In this document: positions 37,901 to 51,347 of the stretch, one piece after another
Layout of the letters: each line of letters begins with the position of its first letter
Numbering within the stretch: the first letter of the stretch is position 1
Assembly: GCA_022578965.1 (NCBI GenBank)
Contig: MU400610.1
Span: 62,001-126,000 of the forward strand
Direction: 5' to 3'
Length of the DNA: 64,000 bases
From: Xylaria sp. FL1777
Lineage: Eukaryota > Ascomycota > Sordariomycetes > Xylariales > Xylariaceae
Program-made: the position numbers and the translations under genes
Notes under the pieces: model-generated
Seen by the model: only the letters and a program-made list of their open reading frames with translations
Told to the model about the DNA's origin: nothing
Database searches by the model: none

Positions 37901-40141
37901 TTTTTAAAGCTTATAGACTTGCTTTAGTAAAAAAAATAGCAATATTATGTATTGCTAGCTTTTTATTAAAGTACTACTTAGTGCGATTTAAGTAAGCAAA
38001 GGTAATAGTTATACTTAAACTTAAGAAGTTAGAAAAGTTTAAAAAAATAGCTAAGGGGTAACGCTTTATTGCGTTTATTTGCATAGTAGAAAAAGTGCTA
38101 GAGAAAAAGCTATGTTGCTGCATAGCAAAAGTAGCTAAGTAAAAAGGTTTTCTGCTAAACAATTAAATAAGTAATAAACAGAACAAATTAATAAACGTAG
38201 CTATTAAACTAGTATTAAAAACAGCAAAAAAAGCAATTAATAAAAAAGATATAGCGTTTTTGCTGCAGCTAAATATTATAGGAGCTTTTAATACTATTAA
38301 TAAAGAAAAAATAATATATATTTTGCAATAAAAGGGCTTTTTTCTTTAAATGGTTATATAGGTGAACTTCTTTATATTAAACCGTACAGTGCGTTTTTGC
38401 TTTAATAAAGCAGTGTTTTAGCTAATAGCGCTAAAAGCTAAAGTTTTTTAAAGGTTTTTGCTTTTATTTCTTTTTTTCCTTTTATATATTTTAACATTTT
38501 ATAACAACTTTGCTATGTATTAAAAGCTAGTAATAGTTAGCTTTGCTAATAATATTAACTTTATTATAGCAGACCTAAATATAAAGCAGAATTGCAAGGC
38601 TTTAAAAGCAGCGTAAAAAACGTATAAAAGCTAAGCAAAACAACATAAAATAAAGTTTGCACTACAAAAAAGCAAATTAATGCACTTTTTTAGTAATAAA
38701 ATAACGCTTACGCAAATAATATACCTTTTTAACGTAATAGTATACCTAAAAAATAACGCAAAGTTTTTAAAGGTATGGTTTAATAAAAACATAAAATAAA
38801 AGAAACATTTAACAGAGCTTAAAAAAAAACTAAGCATTTAGTTATACGTAGTAACTAAGCTGCAAAACTTTATATAAAGTAGTAGCGTAGCAAAAGCAAG
38901 GCAAATATACGTTATAATAATACAAAGTATTTTAGCTTATAATGTAACAACTTAGCACAAGAACTTTAAAGAAAACAAAGCAAAAAGCATTGCTAACTTG
39001 CTAGTAGTAATTTAAAACAGGTGCTTTAAACATATAGCTAAAGCTTTTAAAGCAACTAAAACAAAGCACTTAAAAACTAAAATAAGGATTTTTTTTATTA
39101 ACCTATATTTTAGCAGTAAGGCAGTAGCTTGCAAGCATTGCATAAAAAGCTTAGTAATTAGAAAATTAATTTAAAAGGCAACAAAAAAAATCGAAACCTT
39201 TATTTAAAACGTAAAGGCTTAAAGAGCTAAGAATTAAACGAAAAGCAAGCTTATAAGCAACAGCAAAAGTATAGCTAAAAAAGATCTAATGTTAGCTTTA
39301 AACTTTTAGCAAAAAAAGTAGTTAAAAAAAAAAAAACCTAAGATTGCATTAGAAAAAAAATAAATAAGCAAATAAAGCTAAACTAAAACAAGCAGTAGTT
39401 ATTTAATAATAGCTAAGCAAAAGCTTAGCAAAAATAAAGCTTTTAAGAAGTATAGCAGATTACTAAAGCATAAAGCAGCTATAGTAATATAAATATGCAC
39501 TAGAAAAATAAAGCTAAAGGCGTTCTTATATAAAAAAAAGGTTTTAAGTTTTTTTATGCCTTTTTGTAAATGCGCAAAAAGAAAAAAAACCTTTTAGTAT
39601 ATAGTTTTACGTTATAACTTGCTAAAAAACAAGAAAAAGCAGCTATAAAAAAGCTTTACAGCTAAGTTGCTATAAACTAACAAAGATTTATAATTAGCTA
39701 TAAAAAAGCTTAAGGCTGCAGATAATATTGCAAAGTAGCTACTTGTTACTAATAAAATAGCAATATATAATAAAGCAGTTAAAATAAAAGAAGATAAAGA
39801 AAAAAAAAAAAAGCAGGAAATAAGGAAAAAACTAGCAAAAAAAGCAAAAGCGCTTCTTTAGAGGTCTTAAAGGACAAAAAGGAAGCTTTTATGCGCTTTC
39901 TAAAAAGGCAAGAGGTTTAAAAGCTTCAAAAAGAGTTTTTTTGCTTTTTAACCATTATTTTCTGTTTAGCAAGCTAGTTAGTAAAAACTAGTTGTTATAG
40001 GGTAAAGAAACTTCGAAGTAGCAGCGTTAACATTGTTGCATAAGGTTTTTATTTGGCTTTTTGTACGGTTTTACTTATGGGTACACAGGTAGAAAAACTG
40101 CGCTGCAAAGCAGCACAGCAGGTTATTAATAATAATAATAA
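34992..40141 (+). mobile_element. LINE A: inactivated non-LTR retrotransposon (Tad-like)
   Basis: 5150 bases without LTRs, ending in a (TAA)n tail and flanked by an exact 14-bp target duplication. Reverse-transcriptase blocks are visible in one plus frame: LNIIGAFNTINKEK near 38269-38310 and FANNINFIIADLN from 38542. The canonical FADD is FANN at 38542-38553, followed by a KSKLMHFF block. It is less mutated than its homologue at 46572-59071, so it is the better starting point for classification. Frames are interrupted by many TAA/TAG codons. The LINE class is clear from tail, target duplication and RT; the Tad clade is a guess. Confidence 0.88.
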
Positions 40142-40155
40142 TAAAAACTTTAAAC
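40142..40155. repeat. LINE A target-site duplication, right
   Basis: Exact copy of 34978-34991. Confidence 0.85.
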
Positions 40156-40485
40156 TATTAAAGCTTAAAATATAGCTTAAAAAAAAGTTATGTTTAAAAA
40201 AATAAAACTATAACTATAAATAATATAATTATTAAACTAATTATAAACTACTAAAACATTTAATTGCTAAATAAACTTAAAAAAATAAAACTTATAAAAC
40301 TTTAAAATAAAAACAAATAAAATTAAAAGCTATAAAAAATACTACAAAAAAAGAACTAATAAAAATAAACAAAATATTTTTATAACTTAAAGTGCTTTAA
40401 ATATAATAAAACAAAAAAGCATTAATAATTAACATAAAAACTAATATATTTTAAAAACTAAAGCTAGCAATTTAACTAATTATTA
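40156..40485 (+). pseudogene. Interrupted Gypsy internal region between LINE A and R3
   Basis: A-rich plus-strand sequence that should lie between gag and reverse transcriptase in the host Gypsy element (protease/linker region by position). No motif survives. Confidence 0.4.
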
Positions 40486-40500
40486 AAAGTTATTATTATA

Positions 40501-42694
40501 TATTGTATTACTTAAGCTAACGGCTTATTAGCTATACTAGTTTTTATTTTTTATATATATAAGTAAAAATTGTGCTTATAGGTTAAAAGCAAGCTATAAA
40601 CAGCTTACTTTTTTTTTAGTAGCTAAGTAAAAACATTTTATATTTATTTTTAGGTTGCACTAGTTTTGCTATAATTTTATTAAGTACTTTGCTTTTTACT
40701 TTTTTGCTTTTAGATTATTTGCTTATTTGTATTATGCTATTAATTAAGTATATATACTTTTACGTAGTTATTTTATAGTTTTTTTTTCTTTGTATTTTTT
40801 TTGCTTTGTAGTTTGCTTGCTTTAGTATAGCTGCTTGCTTTGTGCTACTTATAGCAGTTTTTTTAGTTTTAGCATTTATTTAGCTAAGTATGCTGCTTTT
40901 TTTTTTTAGTTTCTTTTTAAACTTTTTTTTATTATATTGCTAATATATTATAGTTTGCTTGCTTTAGTATTACTGCTAGCTTTTTATTACATTAGTTTTT
41001 TTATAATTAAGTTATAACTAAGTTATAAACAAAGTTAATTATTTATTATTTTTTAGTTTGCTTTTTGTATATTTATTTTTTAAGCTATTTTTGTGCTTTT
41101 TGTAGTAAGCTTACTAAATAAGCATAGCTTATAAATAGCTTATATATTAAGCAGTATAAAATAGCAATAAATAATAAATTATTTTACTTAGCTACTTATA
41201 TTAATTTTTTTTTTTTTTAATTATTAACTTTACTACTTTTATTATTATTATTATTATATGTTTAGCTTACGTTTGCTTTAATATATTAAAATGCTTAGTT
41301 TATAATATAATTAGTTATTAATACGTTATAATTATATAAAAATCTACTTTATTATAACTGCTATACTTTTTGCAGTATATATTTATAATTAGCTTAACTT
41401 AAGTATATATATTAATTAATATTAAGCTTACATATTTAAAGTTATAAATTATTTTGCTATAGTTTTTATTAATTATTTAATTTATAGTACTAAATAAAGT
41501 AGCTAATAGCTTGCTATTGTATAGTTTAAGCTTTTATAATTGCTTGTTGTTATGCTTTTTTGCTATAATGCTAATTTTTAAAATAAAAGTAAATATTTTA
41601 GTGCTTTATGCTAAAATATTATTAATAGCCTTAAAATTTATATTTATTAAGCATACTAAAATGCTTAAGTTATATTGCTATTATATTGCTTATATTACAG
41701 TAGTATATTATGTACTTTTTATTGCTGTTTTTTTTATGCTAATTATATAAAAACATTAATAATTTTTGCGTTTGTAATATTATTAGCAAGTTTGCTAAGT
41801 GTTTACAATATAAAAAAAGCAAAGTAAGCATTAAAAGTAACAATTATAGTTCTATAAGTACTTTTAACTATATTAATGTTTGCATGTTTTTAAGCTTTAC
41901 TTTATGTTTATTTTAACTATTAAAATTCTTTTAATTTTAAATACTGCTAATAATTCTTTAGCTTAAAAAAATTAATAAAGAACTTTAATCATTTATTAAA
42001 GTTTATATAGCTATACGCTATTTTTATACTAATAAAAATATTTAAGCTGCATTTATAGCTAGTATACAACTTTAAGTTATAATTAAAGAAGCAAAAAAAG
42101 CTACAGTAAGTAAAAAAGCTAAAAGTTTTATATAAATAAGCTAGTTAAAAGGTATTTATATAACCCTTAAAAGTTAATATTATTATATATTTAGTAGCTA
42201 AAAGTTTTAATAAAATTTTAGTATTTAATACTTAATAAAGTTATTTAATTGCTTTGCTTTTTTATAATATATGCTTTTTAACTTTTATAATTTTATGTTT
42301 ATAATTTTATATTGCTATTTCTAGTATTTTATTGTGTTATGCTTTACTTTAAAGTTTATAAATGTAAGCTTATAATAAGTAGCCCTTTTAAAACTATAAA
42401 TAATAAATAGCTTTATAATAGCTGCTTTAGCTTTTACTTTATAGTTATAATAAACTTTTTTCGGCTTAAAAAAAAGCTAGTATTAATGTTTAGCTGTTTT
42501 TGCTCTATATTTAAAGGCCTTTATTTTTATGTTTTTGCAGCTGCTTATAACTTAATTAGTTCTTTAGCTACGTTATAATAGCTAAGCCTTTTTGTATTTA
42601 AAACTTATTTAGCTATTCTACGTGCTTTTTTTAGGTCGTGCAATAACTAGTAGCTTAGTTAAAAATTTGTTTGCTTTTTTAGTATACTGCAAGT
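40501..42694 (+). mobile_element. R3: copy of an unclassified 2.19-kb transposon, inserted in the Gypsy remnant
   Basis: 2194 bases with an exact 15-bp target duplication AAAGTTATTATTATA (40486-40500 and 42695-42709). It starts TATTGTATTACTTAAGC and ends ACTGCAAGT. It aligns end to end with R2 by transitions. The open frame at 41511-41750 corresponds to those at 21492-21695 and 17584-17823 and lies on the T-rich strand, so it is an antisense artefact. Confidence 0.87.
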
Positions 42695-42709
42695 AAAGTT
42701 ATTATTATA

Positions 42710-43509
42710 ATAAAACTATAATAAAAAACAATAATAATATTTTATGCTTAAAAAATCTAAAACATAACGAAGTATTATAAAATTATTATATAGTATATTA
42801 TTGCTATTAATATTTATTTAATAAACTAAAAAATAATTAGTTTTTTAAACAAATTATAAAAATAAAAATATAAAACCTTTATAAATTAAAATAGTTAATT
42901 ATAACTATAGTTTATTATAAAAATTTATAAAAATTTATAATATTTAAAAAGAATTTTAATTGCATTTATAATATTATTTTAAAAAAATATAAAAATAACT
43001 GCTATAAATATTATTAGCTAATTAAAGCATTATTATATTAAAAAATAGTTATTAAAAGCAAAAAAGCTTAAAAACTATAATTTAAAGCTTGCTTAAAAGC
43101 AAAAATAAAACAAAGTACAATAATATTTAAAGTACTAAATAAAACAAGCATTTAAACATTTTACAAAAAAAAATCAAAAAACAAAATAAGCACTTATTAA
43201 AAAAGCAACAAATAGCTAAAAAAACTAAAGCTTTATATAAAGTTTAATATAATAACTAAAAAAATTAATTTAAAGTTAAACTTATATATTAAAAAAAAAA
43301 ATATAACATTTTAATTAATTTAAAAGCATAAGCTAATATAATTTTACTTAAAATAGCAAAACAAAATAAAATTTTTTAAAAATATAAGCAAAAATCTTAA
43401 AAAATTAAAAGATTTAATAAAAGTATTTTTAGCTATAATAACAATTATATACTTAAAAAAACTAAACCTTTTAATATATTTATATAAAAATATAAAAAGC
43501 AAATTATAT
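42710..43509 (+). pseudogene. Gypsy pol region between R3 and R4
   Basis: A-rich plus-strand sequence of the interrupted Gypsy element, presumably protease to the start of reverse transcriptase. Heavily mutated; no clear motif. Confidence 0.4.
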
Positions 43510-43526
43510 TAAATATTACTAATATA

Positions 43527-44109
43527 TATTGTATTATTTAGGTTTAATAGCTTTAAAAAGCTATGCTAAAAGCTACTTAATTTTATACGTAAGTAAAAAC
43601 TGTGCTAAAGCTAAATAAAAATATTTTTGCTAACTGTTTGCTATTATAACTTATACTTTTTTTATAGCTAATTATATAAGTGCTACTGTTTAAAAACTGC
43701 GTTGTTTGATTTTTATTTAATATTATTACTTTTGCTGCTTATATTTTTGCTTGTTGTATAAGCGTAGCTTTTTATTACTTAAACTGCTTATTAATAGTTT
43801 TTAAACAGGTTTTCTTTAAGCTAGTTTTAAAGCTTTAGTATATTAGCAATAGTTTGCAATTTTATTTTTTGCGTAGTTATTAGCGCAGTTTTTCCTAGTA
43901 AGTAACCTTTCGGGCAAATAGTATTTTTGCTTGCTAAATTGTTAGCTTTTTGCTTACGCGGCGTTTTTATAGCAGCAATAATATATAGTTAGCTTAAAGT
44001 TAGTTTTATTATAAACTGCATAAAGCAGTAAATAAAAGCGTCTTTAGTTAGCTTACGCGCTTAAATAGCTTTTAAGCATTCTGCTACTTAAGCTAAGTGG
44101 TTGCTTTAA
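43527..44109 (+). mobile_element. R4: 583-bp non-autonomous element sharing one end with the 2.19-kb family
   Basis: It is bounded by an exact 17-bp target duplication TAAATATTACTAATATA (43510-43526 and 44110-44126). Its first 80 or so bases resemble the start of R2/R3 (TATTGTATTA, an AGCTATGCTA-like segment, TAAGTAAAAACTGTGCT). The rest is unrelated to them. It is noticeably less mutated than its surroundings, with GCG, TCGGGC and CCT still present. Too short for a transposition enzyme. Confidence 0.75.
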
Positions 44110-44126
44110 TAAATATTACTAATATA

Positions 44127-45942
44127 TTTAATTATAATATTATTTTAAAAATATTATAGCTAAAAACTAGCAACTTTTTAATTTGATAAAAAGCAAAAAC
44201 CATTAATTAAAAAAGCAAAAAATAAAACAAAAAAATTAGAAAAATCGCAAAAAAAATCTTAAACAAAATACTAAAAGTATATTATAAATTCTATAAACTA
44301 TTTAAAAAAAAAAAAAAAAAAAACTTTTTAAATATAGCTTATAAAACTATTACATTTTTATTAAAAAAAAATATTAATTAAAGCTTTATTAAGTAAACTA
44401 TATAAGCTTAAACAAAACAAATGCTTTATAAAAATATATTTAAAAAAATCTAGCAAAAGAATTCTTAAAAAAATTTTACTTATTTATTAAATATTTTATA
44501 GTATTAATACTTAAAATAAAAAATAAAAAATAACTAATTAATAAAAAAAAAAAACTAATATAACAAATAATAATTAATTATTAACTATTAAACGTAATTA
44601 TTATTGCAAATAAATACTTTTTTATTTTATTAATAACTATAAAAAAAAATATTAGCTAAATAAAATAGTTTATAGCAGTTAATATTTTAAATAAATACTA
44701 CGCTATTAAAATAACTAAAAAAAAAAATAAAAAACTGCTATATAAATAATATATAAACTATATAAATATATAGTTATATTATAAAAACTATAAAATATAT
44801 TAGCTAGCTTTTAATATATAATAATAATAATTTTACGGAAGTTTTTAAATAAATTTATGTTTATTTATTTAAATAATATTTTAATTTACTTTAAAATACT
44901 AAAAAAACATAAAAAACATATAACTTAAGTATTAAAAACATTTAAATAAACAAAATTACAATTTAATATAAAAAAGTATATATAGCATATATAAAAAATT
45001 AACTTTTTAAAATTTATAATTACTTTAAAACAAATATAAATTTAACAATTAAAAATTAATATAATGTAAAATTTAAAAATATTTAACTTAGCTACTATTA
45101 TAAATATATAATAAGCATTAAAATTTTTAAACTATGTTTAAATATTAATTTAAAACTTTAAAAAAATAGCGTTTTATTTTATAAAGTATACAAAAAAAAA
45201 ATACAAAAAAAAATCCTTTTTAATTTTAAAAGAAGCTTAAAAAGCTTTTAAAAAACTAAAACTAAAAATTACTTTTAATTTTATACTTAAACTACTTAAT
45301 TTATAAAAAAAAAAAAAGCTAAAAACAAATGCTTTAAATAGTATAATTATAAAAGTTTTAAAACAACTAAAAAATAACAAAAAATAGCATTTAGTAGCTT
45401 ATTATTTTAAAGCACTACAAAATATAGCATTATAATACTTTATATATAATAAAGAACTGCTTATAATTATTATAGCACTTAAAAAGTAAAAACCGTTTTT
45501 TATAAAAACTATAAAGCTAATTAAGATTTATTTAAATTATTAAAACTTAATAAAATTTATAACTATGTAAAAAATTATTAAACAACATAAAAATTAAATA
45601 GTTTTTTTTTTTAAATTTAACTTTAAGATATGCTATATTAAAAAAAAAAAAAAACATTTAAGCAAACATATTAAGCTAACAAAGTTAAAAAAAATTTAAG
45701 GTTTTAAAAAAAAACATTTAAGTACTACATCCCTAAAAAAATAAAAGCTTAAAAGTTAAAGTTATACTTAAAAACTTTATAAATACATAGCTATAATAAG
45801 CTTATAACTTAAAAAAGTTAATAAAACTATAAAAACATAAAAAATCAAAAAATAATAAGCTAATATATAAACATAAAGTTTATTTACTAAAATTTTTATA
45901 AAATAAGTTTATTAAAGAGTTTTATAAACACTTATTATATAA
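44127..45942 (+). pseudogene. Ty3/Gypsy reverse transcriptase and RNase H remnant
   Basis: Plus-strand frames retain the Gypsy RT core: a FQYIIN segment, then YLNNILIYFKILKKH near 44866-44910, where the catalytic YLDD has become YLNN (44872-44877). Further on, KELLIIIIALKK at about 45440-45475 corresponds to the conserved KELLAIV block of RNase H, followed by a C-terminal RNase H-like stretch. An IPKKIKA segment near 45730 may be the beginning of integrase, but only about 200 bases remain before the LTR, so most of integrase is missing. It lies 3' of the gag remnant at 33233-34977 and probably belongs to the same element. Confidence 0.78.
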
Positions 45943-46457
45943 TGTAATAAACCTATTATATATTAATATAACAGGTTTGCTTTTAAAGTCTTAATTTGCA
46001 AGTAATAATAGGATTTTTAACGGTAGTCCGTTAGGAAAGTTTTTAAGGTACTTTTATTATTATGCATTAATAAAGGTTTTAAAGAATTAAAAGTAATAAA
46101 TGTATTAATGCTTAGTAGTTATAAAAAATTAATAGCTAAAAAGCTAAAAACTAAATAAATAACTAAATATAAAAAATGCATAATTATATAAACAAAAAAA
46201 ACAATAGTAATAATTTATAAATGTTGCTTTTTTAATAAACTTAATGCTATATTGTTTTAAGTTTAAAGCTTAATAAACTTAACGCTTAAGTTTATTAAGT
46301 TTAAGGCTTAATAAATTTAACGCTTAAGTTTATTAAGTTTATACATTAAACTTTTATAGTAGTTTAAATATATATTTTCTTAACAAATAGAACTTTTTTT
46401 ATGCATGCTTTTTTTATACTTAGCTTTTAATTAGCTTAGTTAGCTTATTTTATAACA
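45943..46457 (+). mobile_element. Gypsy-family LTR copy D2 (515 bp)
   Basis: Starts TGTAATAAACC, ends TTTATAACA. It is the inverted homologue of D1 (25337-25796 plus 33172-33232) and provides the empty site for Copia 1. A TTAAAGAG purine run precedes it by about 25 bases and is also found, inverted, next to D1, suggesting it is the 3' LTR of the plus-strand Gypsy remnant. It carries two AATAAACTTAA / TTAAGTTTATT hairpins. Confidence 0.8.
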
Positions 46458-46557
46458 TTATTTTTTTTTTTCGTAATTGTTGTTTTAATAATTTTGTATT
46501 TTTTTTTTCGTAAGTTTTTTTCCTTTATTTTTTGTTTTTTTTGTTTTTTGTGCTTAT

Positions 46558-46571
46558 TATGTTTAGTAAGG
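46558..46571. repeat. LINE B target-site duplication, left
   Basis: TATGTTTAGTAAGG, matching TATATTTAGTAAGG at 59072-59085 with one G/A difference. Confidence 0.8.
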
Positions 46572-49500
46572 GACCTTTTTTGAATTTTTTACACTTAATT
46601 ATAACTTTGTAAGTTTAAGCTTAATCATTAAATAATTAAGATTACTAAAGTTAACGTAGCAACTTTTATTTACTAAGTAGGTTATATTTTATTTGCAGAG
46701 TGTAAATATAACAAAAAACAAAGAAATAGTGTTAAATAACTTATTTATTAAAAACGTAATTAACGTATTACTAAAACTTATTAGCAATATAACTATAAAG
46801 CAGTAGCGTTTTAATAAAAAACGTAAAGCTAACGGACTTTTTAATGTATAAAAAATAGTTAATAAAATTATAAAACTAGTATTATAGCTACTAATAAAAG
46901 AAAAAATAGCAAAAAGAATCTTTTTTTAAAAAAACGTAAAAAAAGTGCAAATAGTACATACGTTAAAAAAAGCTTAAAAAAGCTAGCAAAGCATAAAACC
47001 TAACAACAAAAATAACTTTAATATATTTATAACTTGCTATAACTTAAATGCTATTATAAAAGCTAACTAAAAAAGCGTTAAAAATACTATTTAAAAGCTT
47101 TTTTAATAAACTTTATTAAACGTAAACATATTAAAATTTTAAGCATAAATTGTAGCTTTATAGCTAGCCTGCAATAATAAAGTAATGCTATTTAAGCAAA
47201 ACAAAAAAATACTAATTAAAGTTAAAAAATAAGCTAATAACTTTAAAAATAAAATATTAGCTAATATTATTAAAGCAATAAATATAACGCTTATAAGTAA
47301 TAATATAATTGCTGCTAAAAAGTTATATAGCAAAAATACAATAATTACTTTTAAAAAAGCAATGCTTTAAAAAGCTAAAAAAAAAGAATAAATTATAAAA
47401 GCTTTTAAAAAAAGGTTAAAAGTATAACAAAAAAAAGCAGCACTAATAATAAAAAGCGTTTTAGCAAAACAAGTTAAAGTAATACATTTAAATAAAAACT
47501 TATTGCAGTTATTATATAGTAAACATCCTAAAGTTATAAAGTATAAAAAAATGCTGTTTAAAAATATAAAAGCTAAATTTACGTTAATATTATTATATAT
47601 AAGTAGTATTATAGCAGCTAAAATAATATATAAAAATAGCTTTTTATAAAAAGCTTAGCTATTTAATTGCAAACTTTTTGTTATAAAGCTTAAAGTTATA
47701 TAGTGCTTTAATTGCTATAAATATAGTTATATAGCTAAATATTGCTGCAAAAACTTAAAGTATAACTATTGTTTAGCTTTAAAGCATTAAAAAAGTAAAA
47801 AAAGCTGCTTAATAAAAACGCAAAAAGTAAAGCAAAAATATATAAACTATAAAAAAGTATACATAATATAAAATCAAGCTTATTAAAAAAGAATTAAACA
47901 AAAAAACAAAGCAAAAGCAGTATATATATTATAACTTAAAAGCTTTTAAAGTGCTAAAAAAGCAGTAATAACAAGTAAAAAAGTAAATAAAAGTAATTTA
48001 AAAATGCTAATAATATTAGCATTTATAAAACTAAATAAAGAAAAGTTATTAGCAAAAAAACAGCAAACTAGCAATGCAAACAAAAACTTATTTTTATTAA
48101 CTTAATAATATATAACATTGCTTTTTAAAACATTATAAAATTTAAAAATAATATAATATATATGCTATAAAATAATAGCTTTAATTATATAATAGTTTAA
48201 AAGCTAATAATTAATAAATATAACAATATATATTGCTTTAATAGTAATAGCTATTAAGTTGTTTAGTTAAAAAGTAAAGCTGCGCTATATATAAACAAAA
48301 AGATTATAATAAAAATGCTAATAAAAAACGCTAATAAAAACTAAATAAAAGTTATAATAAGTAGTAATAATTTAGCAATATTTTTATAGTTAATATATTT
48401 ATTAAATTAAGAAAAAATAGTTTAATGCAGTTTAATTTAAAAAATATATAAAACAAGTAAGCTAAAAAAACGCTATATATTTATAAGCAACTTTAATTTT
48501 TACTACTTATTATAGAACTTAAAAAGCAAAAAAAGCTAAAAAGCAAATAAACTAGTTAAGTTTACTACATAATAAGATTTTATATTAGCTACTTTTTAAA
48601 AAAAAATAACTAAAACAAAATATAAACAAAAAAGCTTAATAATAAACCTAATATAAATATTTAGTAATTTAGCTATTACTTACTAAAAAAACTTAAAGTA
48701 GCTAAGTTTTAATTATAAAGCACTAAAAGTTACAATTAATTTAAGAGCAGCTTTATAAAAATACTTAAAAAAGGCAAAAAAATAAAACTAGCTTAAATTA
48801 AATAAAAATAAAGCAGCTGCAAAAGCAAAAGCTATTATTATAGAAATATATATGCTATATATATTTAGCAAGCTAAATAATGCTTTTAACTTTTTAATCT
48901 AATAACTAATAAAAATAGCAAATAAAACAACGCTTAAAAAAACTATAAAAAAGAAATACTAAGTATTACTTTAGTAGTTTTTAAAAGTAGTTAAAACAAA
49001 AAAAAAAGTAAAACAGGCATACTGCAGGTTTTAAAGCAAAAGAACTAAAGCAGCATAGCAAGCCTTTAAAAAAAAAAAGAAAGCCTTTAGTAATAAAGTA
49101 AAAAAAGCGCAAAAACATAGCTAAAAACAAGCATTTATAAAAGCATTTAAAAATTTTAAGTTATTATAAAGCTTAGCTAAATAAGCAAAGTTTACTTATA
49201 AGCTAGCTTTAAAAGTTATTATAATTTTACTATTAAAACAAATAAAAAGTAAATTGCTTTTTGTTAATATTTTTAAAAAAAAAACGGCTTTATTAATAAA
49301 ACGCTTTTTTTTTGCATTATTAGCAAACCTGTTTAATATACTTAAAAAAAACCTAACTTATAATAGCTATTAAAAGTTTATAATTAATATTAATATAAAA
49401 AAAAAGACATAATATTGCTAATATAAAAGTTAGTGCTATAAAAAGCGCTAAAAAATAACTTATTATTTAATAGCTTTTTTAAAGCTTATAAATTTGCTTT

Positions 49501-51055
49501 AGCAAAAAAAATAGTAATACTATATATTGCTAGCTTTTTATTAAAGTATTATTTAGTGCAATTTAAGCAAGCAAAAATAATAGTTATATTTAAACCTAAA
49601 AAATTAAAAAAAACTAAAAGAACAGTTAAAAAGTAGCGCTTTATTATGCTTATTTATATAATAAAAAAAGTGCTAAAAAAAAAGCTATATTACTACATAA
49701 CAAAAATAACTAAGCAAAAAAGTTTTTTATTAAACAATTAAATAAGTAATAAATAAAACAAATTAATAAATATAATTATTAAATTAGTATTAAAAATAGC
49801 AAAAAAAGCAATTAGCAAAAAAAGCATAGCATTTTTATTGCAGCTAAACATTATAAAAGCTTTTAATACTATTAATAAAAAGAAAATAATATATATTTTA
49901 TAACAAAAGGGCTTTTTTTTTTAAATAGTTATATAAGTAAACTTTTTTATATTAAATTATATAGTACGTTTATGCTTTAACAAAGCAGTATTTTAGCTAA
50001 TAGCGCTAAAAGCTAAGATTTTTTAAAGGTTTTTGCTTTTATTTTTTTTTTTCTTTTTATATATTTTAATACTTTATAACAATTTTGCTATATACTAAAA
50101 GCTAATAATAATTAGGTTTGCTAATAATATTAACTTTATTATAGCAAACCTAAATATAAAGCAAAATTATAAAGCTTTAAAAGTAATATAAAAAACATAT
50201 AAAAGCTAAATAAAACAATATAAAATAAAGTTTATACTATAAAAAAGCAAATTAATATATTTTTTTAGTAGCAAAATAGTGCTTATGCAAGTAGTATACT
50301 TTTTTAACGTAATAATATACTTAAAAAATAACGCAAGGTTTTTAAAAGTATAGTTTAACAAAAATATAAAATAAAAAAAATATTTAGCAAAGCTTAAAAA
50401 AAAACTAAGCATTTAGTTATATGTAGTAATTAAGCTGCAAAACTTTATATAAAGCAATAATATAGCAAAAGTAAAGCAAATATATATTATAATAATATAA
50501 AGCACTTTAGTTTATAATATAGCAATTTAGCATAAAAACTTTAAAAAAACTAAAGCAAAAAGCATTATTAATTTATTAGTAATAACTTAAAATAAATGCT
50601 TTAAACGTATAGCTAAAGCTTTTAAAGCAATTAAAATAAAGTACTTAAAAACTAAAATAAAGATTTTTTTTATTAATTTATATTTTAGCAGTAAAACAGC
50701 AGCTTGCAAATATTACATAAAAAGTTTAGCAGTTAGAAAATTAATTTAAAAAGCAATAAAAAAAATTAGAACTTTTATTTAAAACATAAAAGCTTAAAAA
50801 GCTAAAAACTAAACAAGAAGCAAGCTTATAAGCAGCAATAAAAGCATAACTAAAAAAGATTTAACGTTAGTTTTAAACTTTTAGCAAAAAAAGTAGTTAA
50901 AAAAAAAAAAACCTAAAATTATATTAAAAAAAAAATAAATAAGCAAATAAAGCTAAACTAAAACAAACAGTAGTTATTTAGTAATAACTAAACAAAAGCT
51001 TAGCAAAAATAAAACTTTTAAAAAGTATAGCAAATTATTAAAGCATAAAATAGCT

Positions 51056-51060
51056 ATAAT
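51056..51060. repeat. Copia 2 target-site duplication, left
   Basis: ATAAT, repeated at 58414-58418. LINE A has ATAGT once at the homologous place. Confidence 0.85.
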
Positions 51061-51347
51061 TGTTAGAATAACTAGTTATTAGTTGCAACTTTTATGTATA
51101 GTACATACAATAAGTTTTGCACAAAAACCACTTTATATAAAGGCTATTACATAAACCGAAGTAATTTTAGTGTTAGTTTAGCTTATATGCTAGCAAAGTT
51201 TTTATACATAAAGAAAAACTTTTGCTTTATACGAACTTTTTTTTCTTTTAAACATATAAAACATAAATAGCTTATAATATAAAAATTATTATACTTTGTT
51301 TTAGCATATATATATTAAACGTACAATTATATAAAGCTTATTTAATA
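51061..51347 (+). repeat. Copia 2 5' LTR
   Basis: 287 bases, starts TGTTAGAATAAC, ends TTTAATA (CA changed to TA). Confidence 0.93.
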
